A stretch of 64,000 nucleotides of DNA, taken from contig BPQB01000037.1 in NCBI GenBank assembly GCA_019973155.2, positions 186,001-250,000 on the forward strand, read 5' to 3'. This document shows positions 12,045 through 24,751 of the stretch, one piece after another. Numbering within the stretch: position 1 is the first letter of the stretch; every line of letters starts with the position of its first letter. The notes below the pieces were generated by a model, which saw only the letters and a list, made by a program, of their open reading frames with translations, was not told where the DNA came from and made no database searches. Both the position numbers and the translations under genes were made by a program. Source of the DNA: Phanerochaete sordida. Lineage: Eukaryota > Basidiomycota > Agaricomycetes > Polyporales > Phanerochaetaceae.

Positions 12045-12700
12045 GCGGTCGCGGCCAGCCGACGTGCGCACTGCAAGGGTGTGGGAGGTAGGAATGAATG
12101 AGTGCGACGGGTCAGACGATGCCAGGGGAACATGGGAAAGATTTCGGCATGCGCGACGAGGGCGTATAAGTAGCAAGATCACATCACGGGGAAGCGCACC
12201 CTGAACCAACGTCGCGCCCCGTCGACAGATGCTGTGCAGCAATGTGCAGCTCGCGGAGCGGGGCCATCTGCCTTGTACGTACCGCCTCGACGACGGGATC
12301 ATCTCGACAACGAACAATGTTGTGGCGTCCGCAGGGCGCGCGAACGCGACCCTGGATACGGAAATTGCGCAGTTGCAGGTATCTGTCGAAGACAAGTGTG
12401 CTATGATATAACGGGCGTCGTGGGCGGGCTGGTGCGACGGCATGGGTGGTAAAAGACTCGGGACGGTGCAGCGAACGAAAGCAGCAATACGAATGTACAG
12501 CACGATAACTGGATGCACAGGCCCGCGGTTAGCATCACCGCCGCATCAGAGAAGCGCGCACTCACCAGCGAATCTCCTCTCCACGGGCTCCCCAGGACTC
12601 CGCGGTGTCAACAAATGTGATGAGTCGGAACAGATAGAACAGTCGCATTACAATTATATATCATACTTTCCTCTCGTCGAGGATTGAGCGTGGGAGGGCA
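12045..12700. other. Intergenic stretch
   Basis: Holds the upstream region of the membrane protein gene and the downstream region of the F-box-like gene. Open frames here have no family features. Confidence 0.4.
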
Positions 12701-14481
12701 CTAGGCAGGCTTGAGGTGGCCGACGAATGTGTAAACGGGGCCTGCGAAACTCTCGGAGATGCGCCAACACCCGCTCGAGGGAAAGACGGCGGAGGACAGC
12801 GTCGGACACTGCTTGCTCCAGGTGGCGAGCTGTGTGCGCTCCTGCGTGCGCAGCGGCGAGATGCTCGGAGAGCTGGCGCGGCTAGGGAAGGACGGCGAAG
12901 GCGGCGCAGTCGGGAAAGCGACGAGGTTCCCAGGCGACGGCGTGCGCGACGGGTTCTCGCCAGCGTTCCGGCGCAGGCGAAGGGTGTGTAGCCTACGGTA
13001 GCGCGGCAGGATGCTGTGCACATGTTTGTACAGAACCTGTGCACCGCGTTAGCCGAAGTGGCAACATGGCTCGGCGCACCGCAACTGACCTGGTCGTCCA
13101 GAGGAGTCTCGATCTCCAGGACTTTCAACGTGTTGCCGAGCTCCGCGCCCGCGGCCATGAGCACGCGTTCGATTGTCCGGGCATCGACGCGGCACCGCTG
13201 TGGCGCGATCAGCGCGAAGGAAGTCACGCTCGTGCTGCTTTGGGCGAGCGCCGCGACAAGAGCTGACGGTCGCAGGCCATCGTAGATCGTAGTGTGGATG
13301 AGCACCGTCACGGACGTCAACGGACGCCCCGGGACAAGGGCGCTCACTAGGGCCGACGGTCCACTTATGTGGTCGAGGGCAGGAAGAAGCGACGGAGGAA
13401 GTGCAGCGGCTGCGACAGTCTGGCTGTCCTGGTCTTCTTCGGGTATATTGGCGAGCTGGCTACCCGCGCCAGCGATCCATCTGGCGCTCTCGTTATCAAG
13501 GGCAAGGTGTGGGAAAGACAAGGAAGTGAGCTTTGGCTGGTTCGTCAACCAGGCGAACAGACTTTCGAGCTCGCTTTGGGAGACGCTCTGGCAGAGGAAC
13601 GTCAGTCTGCGCAGATGAAAGGTCGTGTGGAAAAGTAACGCAGGGTCGAAATGAGACATTGTGAGAGAAGACAGATTGTTCATGTTGTTCAGGGCTATAG
13701 CAAAGGTGAAAGCGGGAAGAGGCGAGGTGTTGCCCAAGTTTTGCGACTGCGGAGTGGACCTGGAAGCGAACGACTCTACCAGCGCGGCCAAGTCGCGCCT
13801 CGAGGCAAGGAGGTTGATGCATCTGTCGACGCATGCTTCATCAGAGACGTGGAGTAGGTCGACATTGCGGTACATTCGCGAACGCGCGACCTCGAGGAAC
13901 GTTCGGCAAGTCAATGCGACGGCCGGGAGGTCGGCGTGAGGCACGAACGCGACGGTTGCCTTGAGCAGGTCGAGAGGTATTCGTGGAAGCATGCCCGCGG
14001 GCTTGCGGTTCTTCGGAGCTTCGCCGTCGTATCCTGACTGCTCCGTCCAGCGTCCGAGGTCGCCGCCCGGCAGAATGAGCGAGAGTTCTGGTGTGCTGAT
14101 GCTTCGCTTGCGCTCCTTCGGTGCCCGAGGGTACGACTCCTCTGCCCACCATTCTCCTGCCTCCCCCGTGACCTCGCCTGAGATGCTCACCCGGCGCCCC
14201 AACCCACTCGGCCTCCTGATCTCGAGCGACGGCTCTGGTGACGGCGAGCGCGAAGGCGTATACGCATGGGCGTCGTATGCCGCGGTGAAGCCCACGCCGT
14301 TGAGCTTCTTCGAGACGTGCGAGCGCAGACGCTTCGGCGCGAAAACGTTGAAGCTCGAGAGGCGTTTCCTGAAGGTGTTGGTCGACCTTATGCTTGGCGT
14401 CTGCGAGCTCGGCTCGTGCGCATGGAGGCTGTCTGCATTGTCTGTGGGGGTGCGTGTTTTTCGTAGACCAAGGAACGACAT
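12701..14481 (-). CDS. F-box-like protein with leucine-rich repeat-type C-terminus
   Basis: Likely a substrate-recognition protein of an SCF-type ubiquitin ligase. ATG 14481-14479 (MSFLGLRKTRTP) is chosen because the upstream part of the frame is a pyrimidine-rich leader. The first about 190 residues are Ser/Arg/Pro-rich and look disordered. They are followed by an F-box-like segment, LPRIPLDLLKATVAFVPHAD...LTCRTFLEVARSRMYRNVDL. The rest has repeated Leu-rich strands (LRRLTFLCQ, KLTSLSFPHLALD). One intron near 13060-13010 joins to an exon starting around VHSILPRYRRLHTLRL. The C-terminal tail is Ser/Pro-rich. F-box identity rests on the pattern and is typical of expanded basidiomycete families. 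Confidence 0.65.
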
Positions 14482-14489
14482 GGAGCGTG

Positions 14490-15925
14490 CAGACCAGCGC
14501 AAGGAGAGAGAAAGAGAAAGAGAGAAAGAGCTCACGGCATCTGACCGTGAGTCGTGACGGAAGTGAGGCAACCGAGAAGGTTGCGATTAGCGAGGTCCAT
14601 CAGTTCTGCCGCTGCGCGTCGTCGAAATCTCCGATCGAGGCTCGTTGATGCGCTTGACGCGCCAGCGGAAGTATATTTTGCGCAGTAGACCTACGTCACG
14701 CGAGCTGAGCTGACGACCACCAACAAGTCAAAAAAACAGCTTACTGAAATGTGAACAGGCTGGCCCAACTCACAGCTCTCTGAAGGCATAAATCTCGCGA
14801 CCTGACAGCGATTGGACCGCGGGCGTTTGCTGGTAAGTGGTTCTCGTCAAGTGCAGCGGGAACCGTGACGGACCACGGAGTTAGAGAGGTCCATTGAATT
14901 TCGTGATCGGAACCCGTGAGTGACAATTTAGCTCTCTTGAGCATCGTCGCATTCCTGGATGTGTTGACGAGTTGGCAGGGTCCTCGAAGTTGGCGATGCA
15001 GCTGAGAGGAACTCACAGCGAGCTTCAAGTCGCTTTTATCGACAACGACGAAGTGAGTCGGCGTTGGATTTGCTCTTGCTTCATTGAATCGAGTCTCCAG
15101 GGTACTCCTCACTGGACGGCACATTTTCCGTACGCTGTGAGAATATTTGATGCATTAACCGATGATTGTATGCGCTCCAGTAGCAGAAGGTTAACAAACC
15201 CTTGTGCGGAGGGCCGATGCCAAGCCCCGCTGCTAGGTGTGCATGGTGACTCCTCCTTCCTCTACTTTTTGCCTCACAAGTGCCCGCGGTCAGCTACCTT
15301 ACTGACTATATGCGGTCCAAAATATCGCCCCTGCTTGTAAATATACGCGCGAGTGCTTGTGGCGAAGTCAGGACCTATGACGTGAAGCGACGGTCATTTC
15401 AGCTGCGAGCATAGAGCGAGAGCTGTCCTTCAAACTTTTATACACGCACGCTTTCGTGTATATCACTCGCGTCGGCTGATTTAAGCAGATGATCGTGGCC
15501 CTGAATGTAACAAATCGTAGAGTGTGGTAGGAAAACAGGCCAGCGTCGAGATCGACGGGAAAGATGAGCATGGCGGTAAGGGGCAAGGAGGTGCTCCTCG
15601 TAACCGACGAGAAGGTCGAAGTCTGGCAGTTACCACAATAGGTCATGCCTCCAAGTAGGCTAGGTGACCCTCGCTAACTCGCCAACAGACTTGCCGCAGC
15701 TCTCATTGAACGAGCAACAAAATGCAACAAAATTTGAGAGCACCAGGAAGCAGACTGCGCCAGGGAAGAGACAAAAAGTTCGGTCGACGTCTGCCTCACG
15801 TTTACAAACCGCCGAGACAACATACCACACGAATAGCGCCTTAAGAGTGACGGCTAGATGACTGGAAACTAGAGGCTTCGATTTGAATGCCATGACAATT
15901 CACAGTGACTAGCAGTACATTTAGC
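14490..15925. other. Stretch without a recognisable gene
   Basis: Open frames on the minus strand at 14741-15124, 15368-15646 and 15660-15893 have no family motif and do not join into a convincing exon set. A purine-rich run near 14500-14530 belongs to the leader of the F-box-like gene. Degraded coding DNA is possible. Confidence 0.4.
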
Positions 15926-15930
15926 AGTTG

Positions 15931-16756
15931 GCAAGGATACTCGTGAGCGCAGTCTTCTCGGCGGAGTCAATCGTCAGACTGTAGTAGAACTTGACCTGGA
16001 CCCAAGCGCGAGCATACGTGCACTGGTACGACGCCAGGGGCGGCTGCCACTGCGCGATGTCCTTGTCACCTGCATCCTCTCATCAGAAAAAAGCGCGCGA
16101 GAGAGATAAGATAGAGCACGCACCCTTGGAGTCGTTGAGGTTGTCGGTGATCGCGACAAGCTGGGGACGCGTCAGATCGTTGGCGTACGCCTCGCGCTGT
16201 GCGGGCGTCCAATTGCGCGCGCCAGAGAGCCAGGCCTCCTTCAGCGGGACGAGATGGTCCTGCAGAGCGACCGTCAGCGTGTGACTGATAGCGGCCCGAA
16301 AGTAAAGCTCACAATGTCGAGGTCGCTCGGGTTGGTAGTCGGGACACCGTCGTAGGGCGAGACCCAGTTCCCCGAGGTCGGCTTGCACGTGCTGTCGGTG
16401 ACAACGTCGGTACCGTCGCGCTTGAGCACGGTCTCGCGAGTGTCGCAGTTACCAGAAACTGCGATCATGTCAGCTACGATAGGCCAGTTGAGGTGCAATC
16501 AGCAAAGACGTACTGGTATCCCAGGTCTTGAAGAGGTCGCGAGCGTAGGCAGGCGAGTTCGAATCGACCGCCACGGTCACTACGGTGCTGTAGATGAGAC
16601 AGGCAAACATACGTGTAAGCAAGGGCACTCACGCTGGCTGAGGTACGACCTGGCAGTCGCACCACTGACCGGGGTGGGCAGAGCCCTGCCGAGGAGCTCG
16701 ACGGGGGCAGCGAGCGCGCACGAGGCGAGAGCAAGGACAACAGCGAACGAGACCAT
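15931..16756 (-). CDS. Secreted HNH-type nuclease (DUF1524/GmrSD-like)
   Basis: A small extracellular nuclease. ATG 16756-16754 starts a signal peptide (MVSFAVVLALASCALAAP). Five exons can be joined: YARDLFKTWDT, then SGNCDTRETVLKRDG and SGNWVSPYDG, then DHLVPLKEAWLSGARNWT, LVAITDNLNDSKGD, and KDIAQWQPPLASYQCTYA, ending ILANC with stop 15933-15931. DHLVPL supplies the catalytic His of the HNH fold. The N...N..K pattern in TDNLNDSKG matches the metal and phosphate-binding part. Cysteine pairs fit disulfides in a secreted protein. Such nucleases are common in saprotrophic fungi, where nutrient scavenging from DNA or RNA is the likely use (inference). Confidence 0.85.
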
Positions 16757-16818
16757 GGCTTCTGGTGGGCGACGACGGCGAACGAGCACGCTGCTCTCAA
16801 ATCGACGTCTCCAGTCGC

Positions 16819-16826
16819 TACTTATA
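16819..16826 (-). promoter_or_regulatory. TATA-like box of the HNH nuclease gene
   Basis: TATAAGTA on the minus strand lies about 65 nt before the HNH start codon, a fitting distance for a core promoter. Confidence 0.45.
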
Positions 16827-16829
16827 CGT

Positions 16830-18160
16830 CGTGCCAGACGGCACCGCGACAGTCCCGCATGGCCGCGTTGCGCGTTCGCGGGAACGAACGTGGTGTTGGG
16901 GTGCTGGACGCTTCATGCATTCAGCTGCGGCCGCTGGAAGCGACCACTTAGCCTGAGCGTTGAAGCCTGGTTTCCAGATGCCAAGCATTTCGAGACTGGA
17001 GGTGCATGTGGGGACTCGTGTGGCGAATGTCACTAGCGGAGGCTGTTTGAAGGACAGAACGCATCATCTGGTGTGATGGGGGCGATAAGACCCTGCATAT
17101 ACAAGGGAGTTACGCCTTCGGTGCCTTCGTCCAATGTTCTGCAGGTGAGAACGATCCGTCAAGTGTCACCAGCGGCCAACACACCTCTGAGGCGCATGCC
17201 TTCTGTCCTCCTGCCCCATGTGCTGCAGGCGACTCGCGGGCAAACCCTGGGCAGAATCTTCGCCGGCAACGATGCACTCCGACGTGGCCGAGGATATCTC
17301 GACTACGCTGCGCGTACCTGATTGGAAGACGGCGAACACTGTGAGCATGAGTTGCATGAGGCAGCGTAAAACGTGGTGGACGTTGTCTCACCTTTGCAGC
17401 AGTTATTCTTATCCACCGTCGTGCACGTTGGCCGGAAGGATGAGCAGACTGCCGGCGGCAACGACGAGAGCTAGCGCGGAAGCGCGGACCGATAACCGAG
17501 CCTCAGTTTACCCCACACTCAACTCTGGTTTTCGACTTGCCACCATGTTCACGACCTCTTCCCTCGGCTTGCGACAACATTCAGCACATTGACTATACTC
17601 ACTTTGAATCAGTATGCGGGTCTCTTGCCCAAACTCATCCTTGAGTGCGGTGGCGACATCTGTCGAAATTAAACGGGCACTCGAGAGGACAGCAGCAGGA
17701 AAGCTTGAGCGGCCTGGATACCGATTTCTGGTCGAGGTAGACAGAGCGATGTTCGCGTGTGTCATAAAACACTTGCTCCTCCTAATATCAGACTTCGCTT
17801 TCGCCATTTACGACGATGGTAGCCTTTGACTCCAGCGCAACCCTGCAAGTCGAAGCCGTAGCCCTGGACTGTCATTTGACTTGGCGAACCATGGTCCTTC
17901 CGCCCAACGCTCGAACACCAAATTGACCACTGGCACTGCGGACGATCCAGACCCTGCTCAGCCCTGGATGATCCCACCGGCAATCCGATGATGTCTCTCC
18001 GCACGGAGTGCAACGTGACACGACCCGGACGGTACTTGTGCGCCGAGCTACAAGTCTCATCTAGACTCCCATGACCCCGCTCTATTTACAACGCCTCTGA
18101 GCCTCATACCACTACCACCACCTCGTCAAGTGCTCTCCGGTTCGCCGACACGTCGTTGGC
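16830..18160. other. Stretch without a recognised gene
   Basis: Minus-strand frames at 17110-17391 and 17508-17807 and a hydrophobic stretch encoded near 17420-17480 hint at a degraded small secreted protein gene. I could not assemble a convincing exon set with a start codon, so nothing is called. Confidence 0.35.
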
Positions 18161-18161
18161 G

Positions 18162-21100
18162 ATGAGAGCAGACGCTTTGGCGGTGAGTCGCCTCCGACGA
18201 GGCGGCTTTGTGTACGCACGGCTTGTTGGGAGCGTTAGGGCGTACCACGACCAATCGTATGGATATCGAGAGCCGCGTCGTTTCGCCTTGCCAGACTGTG
18301 TGTAATCCTTTCGTCTCTTCGGCACGCATATAGTGACCTCCACCGCAGACAGCCCCGCCCAGCTCGACAACCGGACGAAGAACGCTCCTCTGCTGCGCTA
18401 CGTCGACTCCCTGCGCATGCATGGCCACCGCGCGGCGCGCATCGATCCACTCGACCTGCTGCAGCGCGAGGAGGTCGCGGCGCTGGATCCCAGGCGCTAC
18501 GGGTTGACGGACGCAGACGCGAAGTACAACATCGACGGCATCGTCTGGACACGCGCCGTCGGCGCGGAGGACAGCGCGCCGGAGGAGTGGACGCTCGCGC
18601 AGATCACGGCGCACCTACGGGGCATCTACGTCGGGCGCATCGCGTACGAGTATATGCACTCGCCGAGCAAGACCGAGCGGCTCTGGTTCTCGCACCTGCT
18701 CGAGTCGCAGGTCGCGCCGGCGCCGCTCGCCCCAGACGCAAAGCGCCGTATCCACCGCCTCGTCGCCGAGAGCGAGGTCTTCGACCAGTTCATGCAGGCG
18801 AAGTTCCCGAACGTGAAGCGCTACGGGCTCGAGGGCGGGGAGTCGATGCTGCCTGCCATGGATGCGCTGTTTAGGTCTGCGAGCGAAGGTGTGTCCCACT
18901 ACGCCACATATATGTGCTTCAGCTGAGGTCCAGTGCAGCTGGAATCTCGAACATCATCATTGGTATGGCCCACCGTGGCCGTCTGAACCTGCTCACCGGT
19001 CTTATGGAACTGCAATGTCGCTCGCTCTTCAACAAGATCCGCGGAGGAAACGAGGTTCCGGACGCGCTCGTAGACGGTGCTGGAGCTTACGGCGATATCA
19101 TCAGCCACTTGGTCTCGACACCGACTCTGACGTACGGCTCACACGAAGTCAAGGTCTCGATGCTGCAAAATCCGTCACACCTGGAAGCTATCAATTCGGT
19201 CGCGCTCGGCAAGACGAGGGCTAAGCAATTCGCTCTCCTCAAGAAGCTCTTCGGTATTCCTGTGCGTACCAGCCTTCACACATTTGATAGTTGGCTGACG
19301 CGTATGATGTAGGCGGATACGGCACATTTGAACTCAACGGCACACCAATCCGAAGCACAGGGACAGGCAAATGCAGCACTGCAAGAGCACATCGGCGAAT
19401 GCTATCCCGGCGACAAGGTTCTCTGCGTCCAGATGCACGGCGACGCGAGCTTTACAGGTCAAGGCGTGGTCATGGAAGGCTTGAGCTTGAGCAACCTCCC
19501 ACATTACACTGTTGGCGGCTCGGTCCATATCGTGGTCAAGTAAGTCTGGTCGTTGGTGAGCCTATAAAGCCTCAGTCTGACGTTGTTTCGTACCTTTAGC
19601 AACAGGTACGGAAGGTCAGACGTACAGCTTGTTCGGGTCTGACACGGCCCTTCTTCGTGACAGCATCGGTTACACAACTCCTGCCTCTGGTGCCCGCTCG
19701 TCGTTGTACTGTTCTGATATTGGCAAGATGATCAACGCGCCTGTGTTGCACGTCAACGGCGACTATCCGGAGGGTACGTGACTTGCTCGCGCTTTGGATA
19801 TGGAGGTTCACTCCCAGTGATCATGCAGATGTCGCGCGCGCCATCGAGGTCGCGTTCAAGTACAGGAACTTCTTCCGTAAAGATATCATCATTGACTTGA
19901 TCGTCTATCGCCGATGGTGAGCATGGTTATCTTAGTTCATGAGTATACGCTAAATTATGCTTCGCCTAGGGGACACAACGAACTCGACGAGCCGGCCTTC
20001 ACGCAGCCCCTGATGTACGAGAAGATCCGCTCTAGGCAGTCCGTCCCCGCGCTGTACGAACAGCAGCTGATTGTCCGTACATTTCTCCAAAATATCCTCA
20101 CCCTGCTGACGCATCCCTGCAGTCCGAAGGCGTCATCGACCAAACTGCCGCCGAGTCCATCCGTGCGGCATACAAGGACCGTCTCAACGAAGAGCTCACC
20201 GCTGCCGACTCGTACCGCGCGCCGCCGCTCGTGCACACAGACCGGTGGGCCGGCATCGTATCAACGCTGAACGATGAAGCTGGTATAGAGCAGGAAGCGC
20301 CGGTTGCCTACAACCCAGAGACCGGCGTCGATAAGCAGCTCTTGGTCGACGTGGGCAAGGCCAGCGTGACCACGCCTGAGGGCTTCGTATGTCCATTCTC
20401 CAAGCTATAGTTATGAAGCGAACAGAGCTGATGGACTGGCGATATGCAGGAGATTCATTCGCGTCTACAACGGCACGTCAAGCGCAGAATCCAGACACTC
20501 GAGCAAGGACAGGATATCGACTGGGCGACTGCAGAGGTACGTTCCGCCTTGAAACCGCCTTCGGCAGGCACTGATGCTCCTTCCAGGCTCTCGCTTGGGG
20601 CTCACTCATGCTCGAGGGTTACGACATCCGTATCTCTGGCCAGGACGTGGGCCGGGGAACCTTCAGCCAGCGGTACGGTCTTCAACCCATCTTTCGCCTT
20701 GCGGAAGCTGACTTGGCTGCAGGCATGCGATGCTTGTCGACCAGAAGACTGAGGGCGTCGTTGTACCGCTAAACGAGTTTCTAAAGTCGGAAGGCAGGCT
20801 CGAGCTGGCTAACAGTACGTCCACGGATGATCGCTCTTTGACGTCGCTCATGTCATCTCAGGCTCCCTCAGCGAATATGCGGTCCTCGGTGTAAGCGATG
20901 ATGTGACAGATTTATCCGAATCACCCGCTCACCCAAACTCCTCTTAGTTCGAGTACGGTATCAGCTGGGAACGTCCAGATATCCTGCCGATATGGGAGGC
21001 GCAGTTCGGAGACTTCTTCAACGGCGCTCAGGTGCGTAGTTTACCACCGAGATTCTCGTCCTTATACTGAAAGTCTGGCAGATTATCATAGATACCTTCA

Positions 21101-22059
21101 TCTCTTCCGCTGAAAGTCAGTGACGCAGTGCTTGTGCCTGGTTACCGCGTCTCATCCCTTTACAGCCAAGTGGTTGAAGCAGAGTGGAATCGTACTCAAC
21201 CTTCCTCATGGGTGCGAAACTACTCCCAGCGGCGGGTCTTGATGCTGTGCTGATGCATATTGGTTAGCCTCGACGGTGCTGGCCCAGAGCACTCGTCGTG
21301 TCGACCCGAACGATGGCTGCAGGTGACTTCTTGGTCGGACCTCGTCTTCGAAGCTTGCTCATGCCCTTCGTAGCTGACAAACGACTCGCCATATTATCCT
21401 GAAGAAGTCGGCAAGAACCCTAATGTCAACATGCACATTGTGTTCCCTACTACAGCAGCCCAATATTTCCACCTTCTGCGTCGGCAAATGAAGCGCAACT
21501 ACCGGAAGCCGCTCATTGTCATTGGTCCCAAGGGTTTGCTGAGGTTATCGGTAAGTTTAACAGCGTACTGCCCCGACTGTAGCTGACCGTAGACCTGTAG
21601 GCTGCATCATCGACTCTGACCGAGATGGACGCCGGCACGCAGTTCCAGCCGGTGCTCGACGACCCGCGCGTGCAGCTCGAGCACTGCTCGTCCGTGGAGC
21701 GGGTCTACCTGCTCAGCGGCAAGTTCTACTACGAGCTCGACAAGGCACGCACGAAGCGGTCTGCGGATAAGCCGAAGATCGCGCTCGTGCGCATCGAAGA
21801 GCTGTGCCCCTTCCCCTTCGTGCGCCTGCACGAGGTGCTAGCGCGGTACCCCAACGCACGCGACATACGCTGGGCACAAGAGGAACCACAGAACACCGGC
21901 GCGTGGCACCACGTCAAGGACCGTGTCGCCGAGACCCTGCGCCAGGTCCGCCCCGAGGCGAAGCTGCAGTACTATGGCCGCCGCGTGTCGACGATGCCGG
22001 CCCCCGGGTCTGCGCGGGCGTACAAGGAGGACCAGGAGTGGCTTGCGAATAACTTGTAA
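18162..22059 (+). CDS. DHTKD1: 2-oxoacid dehydrogenase E1 component, DHTKD1-like (2-oxoadipate/2-oxoglutarate), mitochondrial
   Basis: Thiamine diphosphate-dependent E1 that decarboxylates 2-oxoadipate or 2-oxoglutarate in the mitochondrial matrix. ATG 18162 opens an Arg-rich presequence running into [14 protein letters not shown], which matches the DHTKD1 N-terminus. Later exons give [123 protein letters not shown] and [20 protein letters not shown], ending LANNL with stop 22057-22059. The peptide [10 protein letters not shown] and the N-terminal YGYREPR favour DHTKD1 over the TCA-cycle OGDH E1, though the two are close. There are about fifteen short introns. The splice I chose at about 19604-19659 gives NNSIGYTT where the family usually has NNQ. 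Copy 2 of the NTPase family begins only about 180 nt downstream. Confidence 0.88.
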
Positions 22060-22241
22060 ATGGACTTCTTGTGCACTATTAGATGGTCGGACTATCTCTC
22101 GGAATTGATACCTATGTTCTGTTGACCGAAAACCGTGGAGGGATCCCAAACCGAGAACGCGCCTGGTGTTCACGTGCGTATCATAGGCGCTCAGAGACAG
22201 ACGCGTGAGGTGTGGCCACTCGCTACTTCGTTCGTACCACC

Positions 22242-24751
22242 ATGTCCTTCGATCTTCAGTGTGAGTAGCAAATTTGACTACGTGAAGTTTTATGTCATAA
22301 TAATCGGTTTGTGTAGACGACGGTACGAAATTTGTACAGTCTGCACTTTGCCAACGCTAAGGGCCTGTACAGCGACGGTGGCGTCCTGGGAGCGGCCCTA
22401 TGTCGGACAAGATCACCGTATTCTGGTTGACAGCGTACGCAAGGCGAAGCGCGACGCGAATAGTGCGCGATATTGCAACATATTGCCCATCATCCAGAGC
22501 TCGGGCATGGGCAAATCGAGGCTGGCCCACGAAGCTGGAAATGTTGTGGTCACCTTGCCGCTCAACATTCGTTTTAGAGCATACGATATAGGTAGACAAC
22601 CTTTTCGACCAAGATGATGCTTACTCATACGCTGGTAGCATGGCCGCCACCTGACCATAAAGCGCGCGATTTCCTAGAGGTCGTTGCAGGCCTCGAAGAA
22701 GCTAGGGCGCGACACCTTGCCTTTTTCATCGCAATGTTCCAGTGCGCCTCGTCCCGAATCAAGTCGTTCTCGGACAAGGTTTACGAGGACGAAGAATCTC
22801 TTGCCAAAGACTGGAAGGCCTATCTAGATGCCGACGACCGCCATGCTCGCAGGCAGTACTTCGACGACGTTGTGAAGGTGAGCAATATACCTAAAGAGGC
22901 ACGTCAAACCTCAAATCGAGCACCATCTAACCTTCGCACATCGTGCGCAGGAAGCAAGAGAGACGATGGAAGTTATTCAAATTGGCAGCTCAGCCGAGCG
23001 AAGAGCTCGGCCGGCGCAACTCCTTCGAGAACTGAAAGCCAAGGCGCCGGAGCAGTCGCGCGACCTTGTCCGGGCGATCGAGAGCCGTCTAAAAGGAGGT
23101 TTCAAACATCCCGAGGTCGCAGTGCTTGTCTACGTTGACGAAGTTTCCGAGATCTCGAAGAAGTTCATAGGCGGGTCTGTGTCGCTCTACGACACGCTGC
23201 TTGAAGCTTTCACAGACCTTGGACCTGATAACCCTCTGTTCCTCTTGCCGATTGCGACGGATCCCGCAATCATCAGGCGAGATGGCTCCCCAATCCGCCA
23301 CCAGCCGCCGTATAGCGAGCTCCCCTTCGACATTCTTCCCGAGGGTCGCCCCTTGTTCTATCCTGGCACCATGACAATGAGAGATGTATCGCAGCCCAAC
23401 TATATGTGCAAGTTCGGCAGACCTATGTGAGTGGTCCACTCTCGGGCCCAATTCCATCCTCACTATCTTCAGGTTTTGGACGAGACAGGAATATATGAGA
23501 ACGCACGGCGCCGTAACCAGGGACTTTGCCACGCAGAAACTGCTCTGTTACGGCGCTATCCGCGACCTGCTCCGGCCCAAGTCCGAGGGCGGGGTGAGCT
23601 GTTCTCCGGAAATGATCTTCGCCGTGCTCTCTACCCGGCTTTCGCTCGAGTTCGACACTTCGACAGAGGAAGCTCGCCGGCTCACCGAGAACATGATCTA
23701 CCGCCACATGCGCATAGCCTTCAGCTTCCCCGCGCACGGTGGCCATGTTTGGTCAGGCGCCCCCTCCGAGCCGCTCCTTGCCGAAGCGGCGGCAGAGTTC
23801 ATGTACAAATGCCACAACGTCGACTGGACCGGTGAGCTCGCAGACGCTGTCGACCGCGGCATCGTGAAGCACTCGTGGCGCGGTGATCTGCTCATGCGCC
23901 TGCTGCTCACCCTGGCCTTCGACCGCGCCGGCGACGAGGGTCGCGCGAACAACGCTTTTTGCGAGTACGACTTGTACTCGGCGCCCGTGCCTGTCGTCGA
24001 CTTCCTCCGCGCGCTGTTTGCCGACCGCTGGCACGATGTCGTGGAGACCGCGCTTCCATTTACCGCCGGCGGGCAGGGAGAGGCGGGCGCGGTGCCGCTA
24101 CGGGAGGCCTTCAAGGGCGCGTTCGTGCGGTTCTCGCATTTTATCGAGTTCGACGGCGACGACTTCGCGGACACCCACGTCGCTCTCGCCGCCGTTGCAC
24201 GCGGCTTTGCCATACGCCTCGTTCCCGCCCACGGCACCGTCGACCTCGCGATCCCCGTCGTCATGCGGGACGAGAAGCTCACCACAGAAGTCATCTCGTT
24301 CATCTTCATCAAGCTCAAGACCAAGCACGAGCGGGTAGGACGCCCCGACCGCGAGTACGTCGAGAACGCGTTCCCCAGCGACACCTCTGGCAAGCATCCC
24401 TTCATCCACATCGTGATGCAGCTCCATCCCGACGCGAGCCCACCGACGGATGACCCCGGGACAGATCCGGACCAGGTCTCCGAAGCGCACCCGTGCTACC
24501 GGCTCACGGCGTACGGCTGCTCTCCGACGGTATACAAGGCGGTGAATGATCAAAACCGGGAGCACTTCGCCACACTCGCGCAGCCGAGTAACATAGTGAA
24601 ACCATCACCTGAATATACGCCCCAACGCATCTTCTATCAACAACGGCTCAAGCACGAGTGGGACCGCAGCCCTGCTTCTCTCGATTGGATGGGCGGCGAT
24701 GCTGAGGAACCTGAGGTAGACGGTACTGTGGAGGGCGTCTTCGCAGTCTGA
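22242..24751 (+). CDS. P-loop NTPase with putative PD-(D/E)XK nuclease domain, copy 2
   Basis: Exons: 22242-22260 (ATG in a CCACC context, MSFDLQ), microexon 22317-22322, 22373-22591, 22639-22877, 22951-23426, 23473-24751. Walker A is IIQSSGMGKSRLAHE, Walker B is VLVYVDEVSEIS, and the possible sensor strand is FLLPIATDPAII. The nuclease-like part has VDLAIPVV (about 24239) and FIFIKLK (about 24298), keeping the Asp and the Lys but with Lys in place of the Gln. Between them and Walker B lie a helical region with PSEPLLAEAAAEF and FVRFSHFIEF and the conserved ARGFAIR. The C-terminal motif is HPCYRLTAYGCSPTVYKAV. All frames are open across the joined exons. The N-terminus is short, as in copies 1, 4 and 5. 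Function unknown; probably a nucleic-acid-directed NTPase. Confidence 0.78.

Noticed and set aside
14741..15893. Set of minus-strand frames that might form a multi-exon gene
   Set aside because: No shared motif, no credible start exon, and splice choices are arbitrary.
17110..17810. Possible small secreted cysteine-containing protein on the minus strand
   Set aside because: A hydrophobic segment near 17420-17480 is cut by a stop and no start exon with a signal peptide could be assembled.
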